64,000 nt of DNA from Deltaproteobacteria bacterium (GTDB lineage Bacteria; Desulfobacterota; DSM-4660; Desulfatiglandales; Desulfatiglandaceae). Where the stretch lies: the NCBI GenBank assembly GCA_021737785.1, contig JAIPDI010000020.1, positions 26,009-90,008 of the forward strand, read 5' to 3'. Within the stretch, counting starts at the first letter, position 1. Each line of letters begins with the position of its first letter. The position numbers and the translations under genes are program-made. This document shows, piece by piece, positions 1 to 9,149 of the stretch. Under the pieces are notes generated by a model that searched no databases, had not been told where the DNA came from, and saw only the letters and a program-made list of their open reading frames with translations.

Positions 1-1
1 G

Positions 2-199
2 AAAATTGCCGCAGCCTTGAAAGGCATCAGTTTTAACGGACCTTACGGCGAAGTCCGTATCTCTGCCAAAGACAACTGCATGAGAAATTCGGCAGTACTC
101 ACCGAAACCACATTGGCCCCGGAGAATCCCTATGGCGCCAAGATCTACATGAAGGTACTTCGAACCTTTTCAGCCGAGGAGTTAGGACCTCCGGAATAG
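2..199 (+). CDS. ABC transporter substrate-binding protein, C-terminal fragment (window edge)
   Basis: Open frame entering from the left edge, ending in TAG at 197-199; only the last 65 or so residues are present. The tail (KNPYGAK-like 'ENPYGAKIYMKVLRTF') looks like the C-terminus of a periplasmic Leu/Ile/Val- or amide-binding protein (Peripla_BP_6 type). The main support is context: livH, livM, livG and livF follow directly in the same direction. Substrate cannot be read from this piece. The real start lies outside the window. Confidence 0.6.
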   Translation, partial: KIAAALKGISFNGPYGEVRISAKDNCMRNSAVLTETTLAPENPYGAKIYMKVLRTFSAEELGPPE

Positions 200-335
200 C
201 CCGGAATAATACTATCTCTTTTCAGGTGATCTGCAGTCCGTTGGAAATACTGCAACGGACTGCACGACACCAAACTGAAAATCGGGACCGGCCTTATCTG
301 TTGTAAACACCTGAGAGCGCCGACAGGAATCAGAC

Positions 336-1211
336 ATGAGCATTCTCGCTATCATCGTAGATATTGTATTAAACAGCCTCGTCCTGGGCGGCGTGCTCTT
401 GATTGTCGCCATCGGGCTCAATATCATTTACGGCCTGAGCCGGGTAATGAATCTTGCTCACGGGTCCCTCTATGCATTGGGGGCGTATGCAGGCTTTACC
501 CTGGTTGCCTCCGGTCTCAACTTCTTTGTGGCGCTCCTCATCGCCCCGGTCCTTATCGCCGCGGTGGGGTTGATCATTGAGCGGATCATTATTGCGCCGG
601 TTAGAAAGCGATCCATCGTCTATACCCTGATCCTCACATACGGACTCATGTTTCTCCTGGACGGTCTGATAAAATACTTCTGGGGGAATGAACCCCGTTT
701 TATCGAACTCCCCGAGTTTATGAGACAGACGCTTCCCATCGCCGGAACCCACTATCCGGTTTTCAGGCTGGTGACACTCCTGATCACGGCCGCGGCCATG
801 ATCGGATTGATGTTGTTTCTGGGAAAAACAAAACTGGGCATCATCCTCAGGGCGGCCAGCAGTATTCCTGAGATGGTATCGTGTATGGGAATCAACATGA
901 CCTACGTCCATATGAGCGCCTTTGCATTGGGCTGTATTCTGGCCGGAATTGCCGGAGTCATTTCAGGGCCGCTCTATACCATAGACCCGATCATGGGGCA
1001 CGAAATGCTGATCAGCTCTTTTGTCGTCATTGTGATCGGGGGGCTGGGCAGTTTGAGGGGCGCTGTACTGGCGGCCTTCCTGATCGGACTGGTTCAGACC
1101 TTAGCCGAGTTTTTTGTAACGGATCTGGCCATGGTCATTGTCTATATGATGATGGCCGTTATCCTTGCTTTAATGCCCCGGGGGCTCCTTGGAGAAGGAA
1201 GGTTTGAGTAA
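336..1211 (+). CDS. livH: Branched-chain amino acid-type ABC permease LivH
   Basis: 291-residue inner-membrane permease, nearly all hydrophobic with about eight predicted helices. The N-terminal stretch 'LSRVMNLAHGSLYALGAY' and the C-terminal 'IGGLGSLRGAVLAAF' are family hallmarks of LivH permeases. ATG at 336 follows a weak purine-rich stretch (AGGAA). The stop overlaps the region in which livM starts, consistent with translational coupling. The family moves branched-chain amino acids, urea, short amides or aromatic acids. Because the next genes are a corrinoid methyltransferase cluster, the importer could instead carry a methylated substrate, but that is only inference from neighbourhood. 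Confidence 0.9.
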   Translation: MSILAIIVDIVLNSLVLGGVLLIVAIGLNIIYGLSRVMNLAHGSLYALGAYAGFTLVASGLNFFVALLIAPVLIAAVGLIIERIIIAPVRKRSIVYTLILTYGLMFLLDGLIKYFWGNEPRFIELPEFMRQTLPIAGTHYPVFRLVTLLITAAAMIGLMLFLGKTKLGIILRAASSIPEMVSCMGINMTYVHMSAFALGCILAGIAGVISGPLYTIDPIMGHEMLISSFVVIVIGGLGSLRGAVLAAFLIGLVQTLAEFFVTDLAMVIVYMMMAVILALMPRGLLGEGRFE

Positions 1212-1212
1212 G

Positions 1213-2211
1213 ATGGATGATCGCACGTCTGAAACGGGCTTAAAGAAGGGAACCGGGCATCCTCTCAGGATCGTGGCCCTTCTCATCATTATCGCCTGTC
1301 TTGCCCTGTTCCCATTTGTCGTGACCAACCGATTCTATATCAGCCTCGTCAATGAGATGCTGATCTACGGTCTGCTGGCCATGAGTCTCGACGTGCTCCT
1401 GGGATATACGGGCCTGCTCTCCTTTATGCACAATGCCTACCTGGGGATCGGGGCCTATGTGGTGGGTCTGTTTCTGATCCATATATCGCCGTCATCCCTT
1501 TGGTTGGCTATCCTTGCGGGAGTTGCGGTGACATCGCTCATCGCCCTCCCTGTGGGGTGGGTCCAGGTGCGTACCGGAGGGTTGGCCTTCGCCCTTTTGA
1601 CCCTGGCCTTCGGCATGATGTTTTATACCATTGTATGGAAGTGGTACAGTCTCACCGGGGGCGACGATGGTCTGATGGGGGTCCCCCATCCTGACATTCA
1701 GTTGGGGGGCTTTGTCCTGGGCAGTTCCGGAAATCCAACCGCCATGTATCTCTTCAGCCTGTGCATTGTCATCATCTGCCTGCTGCTGACATGGCGGATT
1801 GTCCATTCCCCATTCGGGGCAGTGCTGGAGGCCATACGGGAAAACGAGGAAAGGGCCTCCTTTGTGGGCATCAATGTTCGCAGATATAAGCTCTACGGAT
1901 GGATGTACGCCTGCATGCTGGGCGGTGTCAGCGGGGGGCTTTTCATCCTTTACAGAGGTTATATCGGCCCGACGACCATGAGCGCATTTGCGGGTGCAGG
2001 GGTCCTTATGATGGTCCTGGTCGGAGGGATGGGCTCTCTCTGGGGACCTATTGTCGGGGCGGGCATTTTCATCTTTATACAGGATTACATCAGCACCATG
2101 ACCGAGCACTGGGAGCTGTTCGTGGGCCTGGTGGTGATCCTCCTTGTGCTGTTCATGCCGAGAGGCTTCGTCGGCCTGGGTGACTATCTGACGCGCTTCA
2201 GAAAGGAATAA
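1213..2211 (+). CDS. livM: Branched-chain amino acid-type ABC permease LivM
   Basis: 332-residue membrane permease, partner of LivH. Conserved LivM segments are visible: 'LAMSLDVLLGYTGLLSFMH' near the first helices and 'VLVGGMGSLWGPIVGAGIF' near the end. ATG 1213 is preferred over an upstream TTG at 1189 because GGAAGG lies about 10 bases ahead and it leaves only one base between the livH stop and this start. About eight to ten helices. The last residues (MPRGFVGLGDYLTRF) are a usual LivM ending. Confidence 0.9.
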   Translation: MDDRTSETGLKKGTGHPLRIVALLIIIACLALFPFVVTNRFYISLVNEMLIYGLLAMSLDVLLGYTGLLSFMHNAYLGIGAYVVGLFLIHISPSSLWLAILAGVAVTSLIALPVGWVQVRTGGLAFALLTLAFGMMFYTIVWKWYSLTGGDDGLMGVPHPDIQLGGFVLGSSGNPTAMYLFSLCIVIICLLLTWRIVHSPFGAVLEAIRENEERASFVGINVRRYKLYGWMYACMLGGVSGGLFILYRGYIGPTTMSAFAGAGVLMMVLVGGMGSLWGPIVGAGIFIFIQDYISTMTEHWELFVGLVVILLVLFMPRGFVGLGDYLTRFRKE

Positions 2212-2220
2212 TCAAGACCC

Positions 2221-2964
2221 ATGACCACCATCCTGAGCACAAAGGGCCTTCACAAGCATTTTGGCGGCGTGCTCGCCGTCAACGATGTAGATGCTGAATT
2301 TAAAGCCAAACGCCTCCGTTCCATCATCGGACCCAACGGGGCCGGAAAAACCACCTTCATTAATGTCATCACAGGCAGACTCCCCGCCAGTTCCGGTGCG
2401 GTGCTGTTCGGGGACCGGAACATTACCAACAGGCCTGCCCATCGACTGGTCCGGTTGGGCATTTGTCGCACCTTTCAGATAACGAGTATTTTTCTTGGAT
2501 TGACCGTATTTGAAAATGTGCGGATTGCGGCGCAAAGCCGGATAGGCGGGTCATTCAGGATTTTTTCAGCAAGAGAAAGCCTTAAAGCGGTCAATGACAA
2601 GGCTTGGGAAATACTCCATCGCTTGGGACTCGAGAGCAAGGCGACCGTGCCTTCCACCAATCTGGCCCACGGCGATCAGCGCTGCCTGGAAGTGGCCATG
2701 GCGTTGGCCGGCGATCCCAAGATCCTGTTTCTGGACGAACCCACGGCAGGGATGTCGCCTGCGGAGACGGAACATATCGCAGGGCTGATCAAAGGATTAA
2801 CCGAAACCATTGCCGTCGTCTTGGTGGAACATGATATGGATGTGGTCATGAGCATTTCAGATGAAATCACCGTCCTGAACCAGGGGAGCATCATTGCTGA
2901 GGGACCTCCCCGGGCAATCCAGGACAATGATCTGGTCAAGGAGGCGTATCTCGGCCATGCGTAA
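2221..2964 (+). CDS. livG: ABC transporter ATP-binding protein LivG
   Basis: 247 residues. Walker A GPNGAGKTT at 37-45, Q-loop around Q86, Walker B ILFLDEP at 168-174 and H-loop 'LVEHDMD' are all present. The signature motif is LAHGDQ (148-153) instead of the usual LSHGEQ/LSGGQ, a mild variation common in LivG proteins. Ends by overlapping livF by 8 bp. Energises the LivHM channel from the cytoplasmic side together with LivF. Confidence 0.92.
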   Translation: MTTILSTKGLHKHFGGVLAVNDVDAEFKAKRLRSIIGPNGAGKTTFINVITGRLPASSGAVLFGDRNITNRPAHRLVRLGICRTFQITSIFLGLTVFENVRIAAQSRIGGSFRIFSARESLKAVNDKAWEILHRLGLESKATVPSTNLAHGDQRCLEVAMALAGDPKILFLDEPTAGMSPAETEHIAGLIKGLTETIAVVLVEHDMDVVMSISDEITVLNQGSIIAEGPPRAIQDNDLVKEAYLGHA

Positions 2965-3685
2965 TCCGGAAGCAGATAAGATCCTTCAGATCGAGGATCT
3001 CCACGCCTATTACGGAAGAAGTCATATTATTCAAGGGCTTTCCATGGATGTGGAGAGACTTGAGGCGGTCTCGATCCTGGGGAAAAACGGCGTGGGAAAA
3101 ACCACCACCCTCCGGTCCATCATGGGCCTGACCCCGCCCCGGAAAGGGACGATCCGAATCAACGGAGAAGATACCACCCGGTTGCCCACCCATAAGGTGG
3201 TCAGAAAAGGGATCGGTTATGTACCGGCTGAACGACACATCTTTCCCGGAGTGACCGTGGAAGAGAACCTCATATTGGGGGCAAAACCTTCAGAAGACAC
3301 CGACGCCTGGAACATGGAGAAGATTTACACCCATTTTCCCGTGTTGAGGGCAAGAAACCGGCAGGACGGATCGACCCTCAGCGGCGGAGAACAGCAGATG
3401 CTGGCCATCGGCCGGGCATTGATGGGGAATCCGATCATCATGCTCCTGGATGAGCCGTCCCAGGGGCTTGCACCGCTCCTGGTGTTCGAGGTCATCCAGC
3501 CCATACTCCTTTTCTGCATCCAGTCGGGGCTGACCGTCCTGCTGGTGGAACAAAACTACCGGATGGCCCTGAAGGTGGCGTCCCGGCATTATCTCATGGG
3601 CGTCAAGGGGAAGGTCGGGCAAATTGCCACGTCTGAAGAACTGATGGCCGACAGCGAGATCATCAAGAGACATCTGGCAGTCTGA
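2957..3685 (+). CDS. livF: ABC transporter ATP-binding protein LivF
   Basis: 242 residues from ATG 2957, which overlaps the livG stop by 8 bp; an in-frame earlier start exists but would run deep into livG. Walker A GKNGVGKTT (42-50), signature LSGGEQQ (141-147), Walker B IIMLLDEP and H-loop 'LLVEQNYR' are intact. 'VPAERHIFPGVTVEENL' is the typical LivF Q-loop region. Last gene of the importer operon; the following 244 bases hold only low-complexity repeats. Confidence 0.92.
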   Translation: MRNPEADKILQIEDLHAYYGRSHIIQGLSMDVERLEAVSILGKNGVGKTTTLRSIMGLTPPRKGTIRINGEDTTRLPTHKVVRKGIGYVPAERHIFPGVTVEENLILGAKPSEDTDAWNMEKIYTHFPVLRARNRQDGSTLSGGEQQMLAIGRALMGNPIIMLLDEPSQGLAPLLVFEVIQPILLFCIQSGLTVLLVEQNYRMALKVASRHYLMGVKGKVGQIATSEELMADSEIIKRHLAV

Positions 3686-3929
3686 GAGAACGCGGAACTC
3701 GGAGCTCGGAACGCGGAAGAGGTGAGGGGAAAGGCATTAGGCGCAAGGAGTTGAAAGCTCAAAGCTGAAAGCAAAGGGGGAAGAAGTCACCCCCATCGCG
3801 GGAGAGTGGGTAACCCAACAAGCCCAATAAACTCAATAAACCCGCAACCCGCAACGGGTAACCGGTAATCCCGCTGAAGACGGGATCTTCGACCAGCAAC
3901 CAGAGCCAAAATTTACACGAGGAGACGCG
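3686..3929. repeat. Intergenic low-complexity word repeats
   Basis: Between livF and the methyltransferase cluster lie runs of degenerate short words: GGAACTCGGAGCTCGGAACGC at its start, then GAAAGCTCAAAGCTGAAAGC near 3750, then AACCCGCAACGGGTAACCGG near 3845. The GAAAGCTCAAAGCTGAAAG block is the reverse-complement type of the repeat near 61580. No coding region is convincing here. GAGGAGACG just before 3930 is the ribosome-binding site of the next gene. Confidence 0.55.
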
Positions 3930-4880
3930 ATGATATCCAATTTTTCGACGGCGCAGAAGGTCTGCGAGATCGGCGGCGTCAAGTTCGGCGGCCAGCCAGG
4001 CGAGTATCCCACCGTGGTCTGTTCATCGATCTTTCAGAAAGGCGACAAGGTCTTTGACGGGAAACGGAAAGAGGGATTTGACGAGAAGCGGGCGGAGGAG
4101 CTGCTTCGGACCCAGGACAGGATGTCCATGGAAACCGGGGTTTCCGGGATGGCCGACGTGGTGGCCAATACGGGAAAGGAGTTCGAATCATATATCGATT
4201 TCGTGACCTCGGTGAGCGATATGCCCTTTTGCATCGATGCGTGGCAGATGAAACCCAAACTGGCGGGTGCGGCCTATTGTGCGGACAAGGGTCTCCTGGA
4301 CCGCATGTTCTATAACAGCATCACGGTGTGGGAAGAGGATTTGGAGACGGAGATCCGTGAAATCGCCCGGATCGGGGTCAAGCACGTCCTTCTGGTTGCC
4401 TTTGACATGGCGGACCAGATGCCTTCCGGAAGAATTGCCGGAACCCAGAAGCTTTTGGACGCCATGGAAAAGGTGGGCGCCCGGTTTGAGAGCATCTTTG
4501 TGGACACCTCGGTAATGAACGGGCCTGCCACCGCCTTCTGCGGTATCGCCAACCGGATGATCAAGGAGAAATGGGGGTTCCCCACGGCCAGCGCCCCGTC
4601 CAACGGGTCCTACATGTGGAAACAGGCCCGGGAACTCTGGGGATTCAAGGGGTGGTCGGCTGCGGATGCAGGCCTGGAGTCTCTGGCCGCCTTCATGTAC
4701 CATGACATGATATTCTCCGGTCCCATGGCAGGGGCATCCCGGATCTTTCCCGCCGTGGCCATGGCAGATGCCTTTGCCGCCACGGCCGCCTTTGCGGAAA
4801 CCAGAAGACTTCCAGGGCTTCAAACCCATCCTCTCAATAAGCTCTTTCCCGATTTTGTCGGGCAGCTCAAGGGGATGTGA
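3930..4880 (+). CDS. MtrH-family methyltransferase (putative methylcorrinoid:tetrahydrofolate methyltransferase), cluster A
   Basis: 316 residues. Recognised as MtrH family from the N-terminal 'GGVKFGGQPGEYPTVV' and 'SIFQKGDK' block, which is the pterin-binding methyltransferase signature of MtrH/MtgA/MtvA proteins. In O-demethylase systems the MtrH-like partner (methyltransferase II) moves the methyl group from the methylated corrinoid protein to tetrahydrofolate; this role is inferred here. First gene of cluster A, with GAGGAG ahead of ATG 3930. A close paralog sits at 29259-30209, sharing almost the whole first 50 residues and long stretches beyond (e.g. 'PSNGSYMWK'). Confidence 0.85.
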   Translation: MISNFSTAQKVCEIGGVKFGGQPGEYPTVVCSSIFQKGDKVFDGKRKEGFDEKRAEELLRTQDRMSMETGVSGMADVVANTGKEFESYIDFVTSVSDMPFCIDAWQMKPKLAGAAYCADKGLLDRMFYNSITVWEEDLETEIREIARIGVKHVLLVAFDMADQMPSGRIAGTQKLLDAMEKVGARFESIFVDTSVMNGPATAFCGIANRMIKEKWGFPTASAPSNGSYMWKQARELWGFKGWSAADAGLESLAAFMYHDMIFSGPMAGASRIFPAVAMADAFAATAAFAETRRLPGLQTHPLNKLFPDFVGQLKGM

Positions 4881-4956
4881 TCGGGCTGACAACAGATGGA
4901 CGACACGGGTTGAGAGAAAATTGATTAACTTCCAGACACACAAGGAGTAACCGTTT

Positions 4957-5988
4957 ATGACGACAATGACCCCGAGGGAACGTGTAAAGGCCTTTTTTAA
5001 AAGAGAACCGTTGGATCAGGCGCCCGTTTTCAGCGGTATGGGCACGGTGACGATTCAGGCAATCGACAAGATGGGGATCCGGTTTGCCCAGGTGCATGGG
5101 TCAGCGGAATATTTGGCAGGCTCGGCCATTGCCAGCGCCGAGATGTTCGGATTCGACGGGATCGTCGTTCCCTATGATATGTGTACCGTCCCCGAGGCCC
5201 TGGGAAGGGGGGCCAGTCTGTATGAAAATGCTGAGGGCATTCTTTATCCCACTGTCCCCTCCAAGTGGGCCACGCTGGACGATGTGGACCTCCCCGGCGA
5301 TTACCAATCGATTTTTGATAAGGGACGCATGCCGGTGGTGGACGAGGCCATCAGGATCGCCAAGGCCCACGACGGGGGCAAGCTGGCAATCGGGGGGTGG
5401 GTGCTGGGGCCGTTCACCATGGCCGGACAGCTGATTGAGCTGGATGTCCTCCTTAAAGGGCTCCGCAAGGACAAGGATCGGGTGGAGGCCTTTTTGGCCA
5501 GGATGACCGACCTGGTGATTGCCGTGGCGCAGCATTATCAGGGATTGGGCGTGGATTACATGAACATCCGCGAGATGGGATCGGGCACGGATCTCATCTC
5601 CCCGCGCATGTGGAAGACCCTCATCAAACCGAATCTGGAGAAGGTTTTTTCCGCCCTCGAATCTCCCAAAATCAATCACATCTGCGGCTCCACCGACCTG
5701 ATCATCGAGATGATGAACGACTGCGGTGCGGATGCCGTGAGTGTGGATCAGAAAAACAATGTGGTGGAATCGCGTCAAAAACTGGGTCCCGGCGCCATGA
5801 TCCTGGGCAATTTCGATCCCTACGGGACCCTGGTCCAGATGGATGCGGCGGACGTGGCCGGGGTCATCAAGAAATGCGTGGATGACGGTGTGGATGCGGT
5901 CTGGCCGGGTTGCGATATCTGGCCCGATGTCAAGAAGGAAAACGTGGAGGCCTATGTGAAGGCCGTCCGGGAATACGGCAGGAAATAA
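4957..5988 (+). CDS. Uroporphyrinogen decarboxylase-fold corrinoid methyltransferase, cluster A
   Basis: 343 residues, UroD/MtaA/CmuA TIM-barrel family. Likely zinc ligands are the His and Cys of 'NHICGSTD' plus the Cys of 'WPGCDIWP' near the C-terminus, the arrangement used by MtaA-type and O-demethylase methyltransferase I enzymes. Flanked by an MtrH-like methyltransferase and a corrinoid protein, so it most probably transfers a methyl group from an external substrate (a phenyl methyl ether is the best guess) to the Co(I) corrinoid. AAGGAG at about 4942 precedes ATG 4957. Not a haem-pathway decarboxylase: the length fits, but the metal-ligand motif and neighbours argue against it. Paralog at 30262-31317. 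Confidence 0.85.
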   Translation: MTTMTPRERVKAFFKREPLDQAPVFSGMGTVTIQAIDKMGIRFAQVHGSAEYLAGSAIASAEMFGFDGIVVPYDMCTVPEALGRGASLYENAEGILYPTVPSKWATLDDVDLPGDYQSIFDKGRMPVVDEAIRIAKAHDGGKLAIGGWVLGPFTMAGQLIELDVLLKGLRKDKDRVEAFLARMTDLVIAVAQHYQGLGVDYMNIREMGSGTDLISPRMWKTLIKPNLEKVFSALESPKINHICGSTDLIIEMMNDCGADAVSVDQKNNVVESRQKLGPGAMILGNFDPYGTLVQMDAADVAGVIKKCVDDGVDAVWPGCDIWPDVKKENVEAYVKAVREYGRK

Positions 5989-6312
5989 AGCGCGAGGGAA
6001 AGGCGAGTTGAGGAAGTCAGGAATTGAGGAATTGAGGGATTCAGGGATTCAGGAATTTAGTACCTTATTTTCAATAACCCTGTAACAAAAAACAAGAAAA
6101 TCTGTTTGTATCTCAGTACGCCTTATTCTATAGACTCACACGGAGCCACAAAGAACACAGAGAAAAGGGCATGTTTCCATTTCTTTTAAAAAAAAATCCT
6201 TTGTGTGCTTTGTGTCTCTGTGTGAGTCCCGCCTGGGCGGGATTGGTTGCAGGTATCCGCTTCAGGTCACTTTTAGGTATTCAATTTTTGGCACAGCGGA
6301 GGGAACGCGATT
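5989..6312. repeat. Intergenic region with word repeats and a long imperfect inverted repeat
   Basis: No gene seen. 6008-6060 is a degenerate run of AATTGAGGGATTCAGG words. 6134-6163 and 6198-6227 are imperfect inverted arms (ACTCACACGGAGCCACAAAG against ACTCACACAGAGACACAAAG read on the other strand), able to form a roughly 30-bp stem with an A/T-rich loop. Directly after it sits a short palindrome TCCCGCCTGGGCGGGA (6227-6242), a relative of which occurs near 44945. The stem splits the cluster A genes but has no clear U-run terminator. Confidence 0.6.
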
Positions 6313-6990
6313 ATGGCAGATGAAAAAGTCAGGGAAGAACTGTTAAAGGAGCTTCACGAAGGCGTGGTGGAGTTTGATGAAGACAGGGTGCAGGAGGCCG
6401 CACAGCGGGTGCTGAATGAAGGGGTGAACGCCTACGATGCGGTGATGAACGGCCTGGCCGCGGGCATGCAGGAGGTGGGCGAGCTCTATGATCAGCAGGA
6501 GTACTTTGTGCCTGAACTCCTCATGTGCGCCGATGCCCTGTATGTGGGGCTGGACATTCTCAAGCCCCATATCACCCTGGAAGATCTGGGAGACAAGCCC
6601 AAGGGCCAGGTGGTGATCGGAACGGTCCAGGGGGATGTGCATGACATCGGAAAGAATATCATCAAGATGATGTTCGAGGTGGCCGGGTTTACGGTCCACG
6701 ACCTGGGCCGGGATGTGCCCCTTGAGAAATTCGTGGAGGAGCAGCTCCGCACCGACTCGGAGATCGTTGCCCTGTCGGCCATGATGACCACCACCATGAT
6801 GGGGATGGAAAAGGTCATCAAGATGATCAAGGAAAAGAATCCCAATGTGGCCATCATGCTGGGCGGTGCGCCGGTCACCAGTGATACGGCCGACCTGTTC
6901 GGGGCCGATGGATACGCGGACAGCGCCGGGAATGCAGTGCAGGAGGCCATCAAGATGATCGGCCGGCTGAGGGAAATGCAGGCAAAGTAA
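6313..6990 (+). CDS. Corrinoid (B12-binding) protein, cluster A
   Basis: 225 residues, two domains: an N-terminal helical cap (about 1-95) and a B12-binding Rossmann domain. The cobalt-ligating signature D-x-H-x-x-G is DVHDIG at 108-113, with H110 the predicted lower axial ligand. The downstream 'LSAMMTTTMMGMEKVI' and 'IMLGGAPVT' segments are further family marks. It would shuttle the methyl group between methyltransferase I (4957-5988) and the MtrH-like enzyme, and is reactivated by the next gene's product when Co(I) oxidises. GGAGGGAACGCG precedes ATG 6313. Paralog at 31344-32009. Confidence 0.93.
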   Translation: MADEKVREELLKELHEGVVEFDEDRVQEAAQRVLNEGVNAYDAVMNGLAAGMQEVGELYDQQEYFVPELLMCADALYVGLDILKPHITLEDLGDKPKGQVVIGTVQGDVHDIGKNIIKMMFEVAGFTVHDLGRDVPLEKFVEEQLRTDSEIVALSAMMTTTMMGMEKVIKMIKEKNPNVAIMLGGAPVTSDTADLFGADGYADSAGNAVQEAIKMIGRLREMQAK

Positions 6991-7070
6991 ATTGAATAGT
7001 GAATAGTGATCATTGAATATTTGCTGTTGAGTTGCACGGAAATCCAACAGGGAGCCGAGGAGTCTGTTAA

Positions 7071-9149
7071 ATGGGCGAAAGCGGTAAGGTGAAGGTTATT
7101 TTCCAGCCGTCGGGGAGACGGGGAGAGGTTGACAAGGGGATCAACATTATCGAGGCGTCGCGGCGTCTCGGGGTGGATATCGAGACCCTGTGCGGTGAAA
7201 AGAGGGTCTGCGGCAAGTGCAAGGTCCGGATCGAAAAGGGGGCATTCGAAAAGTTCGGGGTGGTATCGGATCCCGGTCATGTGAGCGCATGGCAACAGGA
7301 AGAGGCGAAATTCATCACCCCTGAGCAGCGGGAATCGGGCTACCGCCTCGGGTGTGTGGCGGAGATTCAGGACGATATCCTGGTCTTTGTGCCCGAGGAA
7401 TCGAGGGCCGGCAAACAGGTGGTGAGCAAGGCGGCCCGGGATATCGACATTAAATGGAATCCTGCGGTCAAACTCCATACGGTGACCATGACGCCGCCCA
7501 CCTTTGAGGATCCCCTGGGGGATTTCGAGCGGATGACCCAGGCCCTGGAAAAAGAATATGGCCTCAAAGATCTCGACATCGACTGGTTCACCCTGCAGGA
7601 CCTTCCCAATGCCATCCGTAAAGGCGGATGGACCATCACCGCCGCCGTCTGGATGGACAAAGAGATCATCAAGGTGTGGCCGGGGAGGGTGGAGGACTAT
7701 TACGGTCTGGCCATCGATATGGGGACCACCACGGTGGCCGCCTATTTTTGCAATATGAGGACCATGGAGGTGCTGGATACGGTCTCCATGATGAACCCCC
7801 AGTGCAAGTACGGTGAAGACGTGATGTCGCGGATCACCTACCACATGCAGACCCCGGGCGGCCTGGAAAAAATGAGCGACGACATGATCGAGGGGCTCAA
7901 CGAACTGGTGAAGAAGGCCTGCGACGCGACACACCCCCCTAAGACAAAACAGAAGGATGAAAATGGAAAAAGCATACGGGATGAAAACGGGGAATTCGTG
8001 ATTGTGGAGAGTCCGGAAAAAGGGAAGCCGTATCCGCGGCTTGAGCCGTCCGACATCGTGGACCTGACCCTGGGCGGGAACACGGCCATGCACCACATCC
8101 TCCTCAAGCTGGACCCCCAGTATGTGGGACTGGCGCCGTTTCCGCCCGTGATTCACCGGAGCCTGGATATCCGGGCCCGCGACCTCGGGATCGGAATCAA
8201 CCGATCGTCCCGGGTGTTCGTCATGCCCAATGAGGCCGGATTCGTGGGGGCGGACAATGTATGTGTACTGGTGTGCGAGAAACCCCACCGGAGCGAAACC
8301 CTTCAGCTCATCATCGACATCGGCACCAACGGCGAACTGGTGTTGGGAAACAAAGACAAGCTCATATCCTCCTCCTGCGCCACAGGGCCGGCCCTGGAAG
8401 GGGCCCAGCTGGCCTTCGGGATGCGGGCCGCGCCCGGGGCCATCGAACGGATCACCATCGATCCGGAGACCCACGAGGTGGACTACAAGGTCATCGGCCG
8501 CGAGGCGTGGCTCAAATACTCCAAGCCGGAGGAGATGCGGACCAAGGGGATCTGCGGGTCCGGGATCCTGGATGTCTTGGCCGAACTCTACCGGTCGGGC
8601 GTGGTGGAGAAGAGCGGGCGGTTCTCCAAGAATCAGAAATCCAACCGCTTCCGCACAAACCCGGACAACCCGAGACAGAAGGAGTTCGTCATCGCCTGGG
8701 CCGATGAGACCTCCATCGACAAAGACGTGGTGATCACCCAGAAAGACATCCGTCAGATCCAGCTGGCCAAAGGGGCGCTTTACACCGGGTGCAAGCTCAT
8801 GATGCGGCGGATGGGGATCGATAAGGTGGATACCATCAAGATCGCCGGGGCATTCGGCACCCACGTGGCCAGGGAAAAGGCCCTGATCATGGGTCTGTTC
8901 CCGGATTGTGAGATCGAGAAGATCCTCTCTGTGGGAAATGCGGCCGGCGACGGCGCGAGGGTGGTCCTTCTGGACCGAGACATGCGCGAGGACGCCAACT
9001 GGATTTCCCGTCATGTGGAGTACATCGAGCTGACGGTAGAGCCCGATTTTGAAAAGCAATTCATGGAATCGATGCAGATCCCCCACATGACGGATCAGTT
9101 CCCCCATCTGGAAGGGCTGGTGCCGGAGGAGATCCTTCATCAGAAGTAG
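7071..9149 (+). CDS. Reductive activator of corrinoid proteins, 2Fe-2S plus DUF4445 ASKHA domain, cluster A
   Basis: 692 residues. N-terminal plant-type ferredoxin domain with C41, C47, C50 and C95 as predicted [2Fe-2S] ligands. The large C-terminal ASKHA ATPase part shows 'YGLAIDMGTTTVAAY', 'LIIDIGTNGELVLG' and 'IAGAFGTHV' nucleotide-binding strands. This is the RACo/O-demethylase activating-enzyme architecture, which uses ATP to push an electron to inactive Co(II) corrinoid. ATG 7071 follows GGAGCCGAGG at some distance. A charged insertion near residues 285-320 (KTKQKDENGKS) also occurs, with different sequence, in the paralog at 32089-34146. A very long antisense open frame over this gene is a codon-bias shadow. 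Confidence 0.93.
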   Translation: MGESGKVKVIFQPSGRRGEVDKGINIIEASRRLGVDIETLCGEKRVCGKCKVRIEKGAFEKFGVVSDPGHVSAWQQEEAKFITPEQRESGYRLGCVAEIQDDILVFVPEESRAGKQVVSKAARDIDIKWNPAVKLHTVTMTPPTFEDPLGDFERMTQALEKEYGLKDLDIDWFTLQDLPNAIRKGGWTITAAVWMDKEIIKVWPGRVEDYYGLAIDMGTTTVAAYFCNMRTMEVLDTVSMMNPQCKYGEDVMSRITYHMQTPGGLEKMSDDMIEGLNELVKKACDATHPPKTKQKDENGKSIRDENGEFVIVESPEKGKPYPRLEPSDIVDLTLGGNTAMHHILLKLDPQYVGLAPFPPVIHRSLDIRARDLGIGINRSSRVFVMPNEAGFVGADNVCVLVCEKPHRSETLQLIIDIGTNGELVLGNKDKLISSSCATGPALEGAQLAFGMRAAPGAIERITIDPETHEVDYKVIGREAWLKYSKPEEMRTKGICGSGILDVLAELYRSGVVEKSGRFSKNQKSNRFRTNPDNPRQKEFVIAWADETSIDKDVVITQKDIRQIQLAKGALYTGCKLMMRRMGIDKVDTIKIAGAFGTHVAREKALIMGLFPDCEIEKILSVGNAAGDGARVVLLDRDMREDANWISRHVEYIELTVEPDFEKQFMESMQIPHMTDQFPHLEGLVPEEILHQK

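Noticed and set aside
4957..5988. Haem-pathway uroporphyrinogen decarboxylase (HemE)
   Set aside because: The HxC plus distal Cys zinc site and adjacency to corrinoid and MtrH-like proteins indicate a methyltransferase of the same fold.
6285..6305. TTTTTGGCACAGCGG as a sigma-54 promoter of the cluster A corrinoid gene
   Set aside because: A TGGCAC is present, but no TTGCA follows at the right spacing, and it lies too close to the ribosome-binding site.
6492..9140. 882-codon open frame on the minus strand opposite the cluster A corrinoid protein and activase
   Set aside because: It is an antisense shadow of two well-supported genes, caused by strong codon bias; its translation is low-complexity His/Pro-rich text with no recognisable domain.
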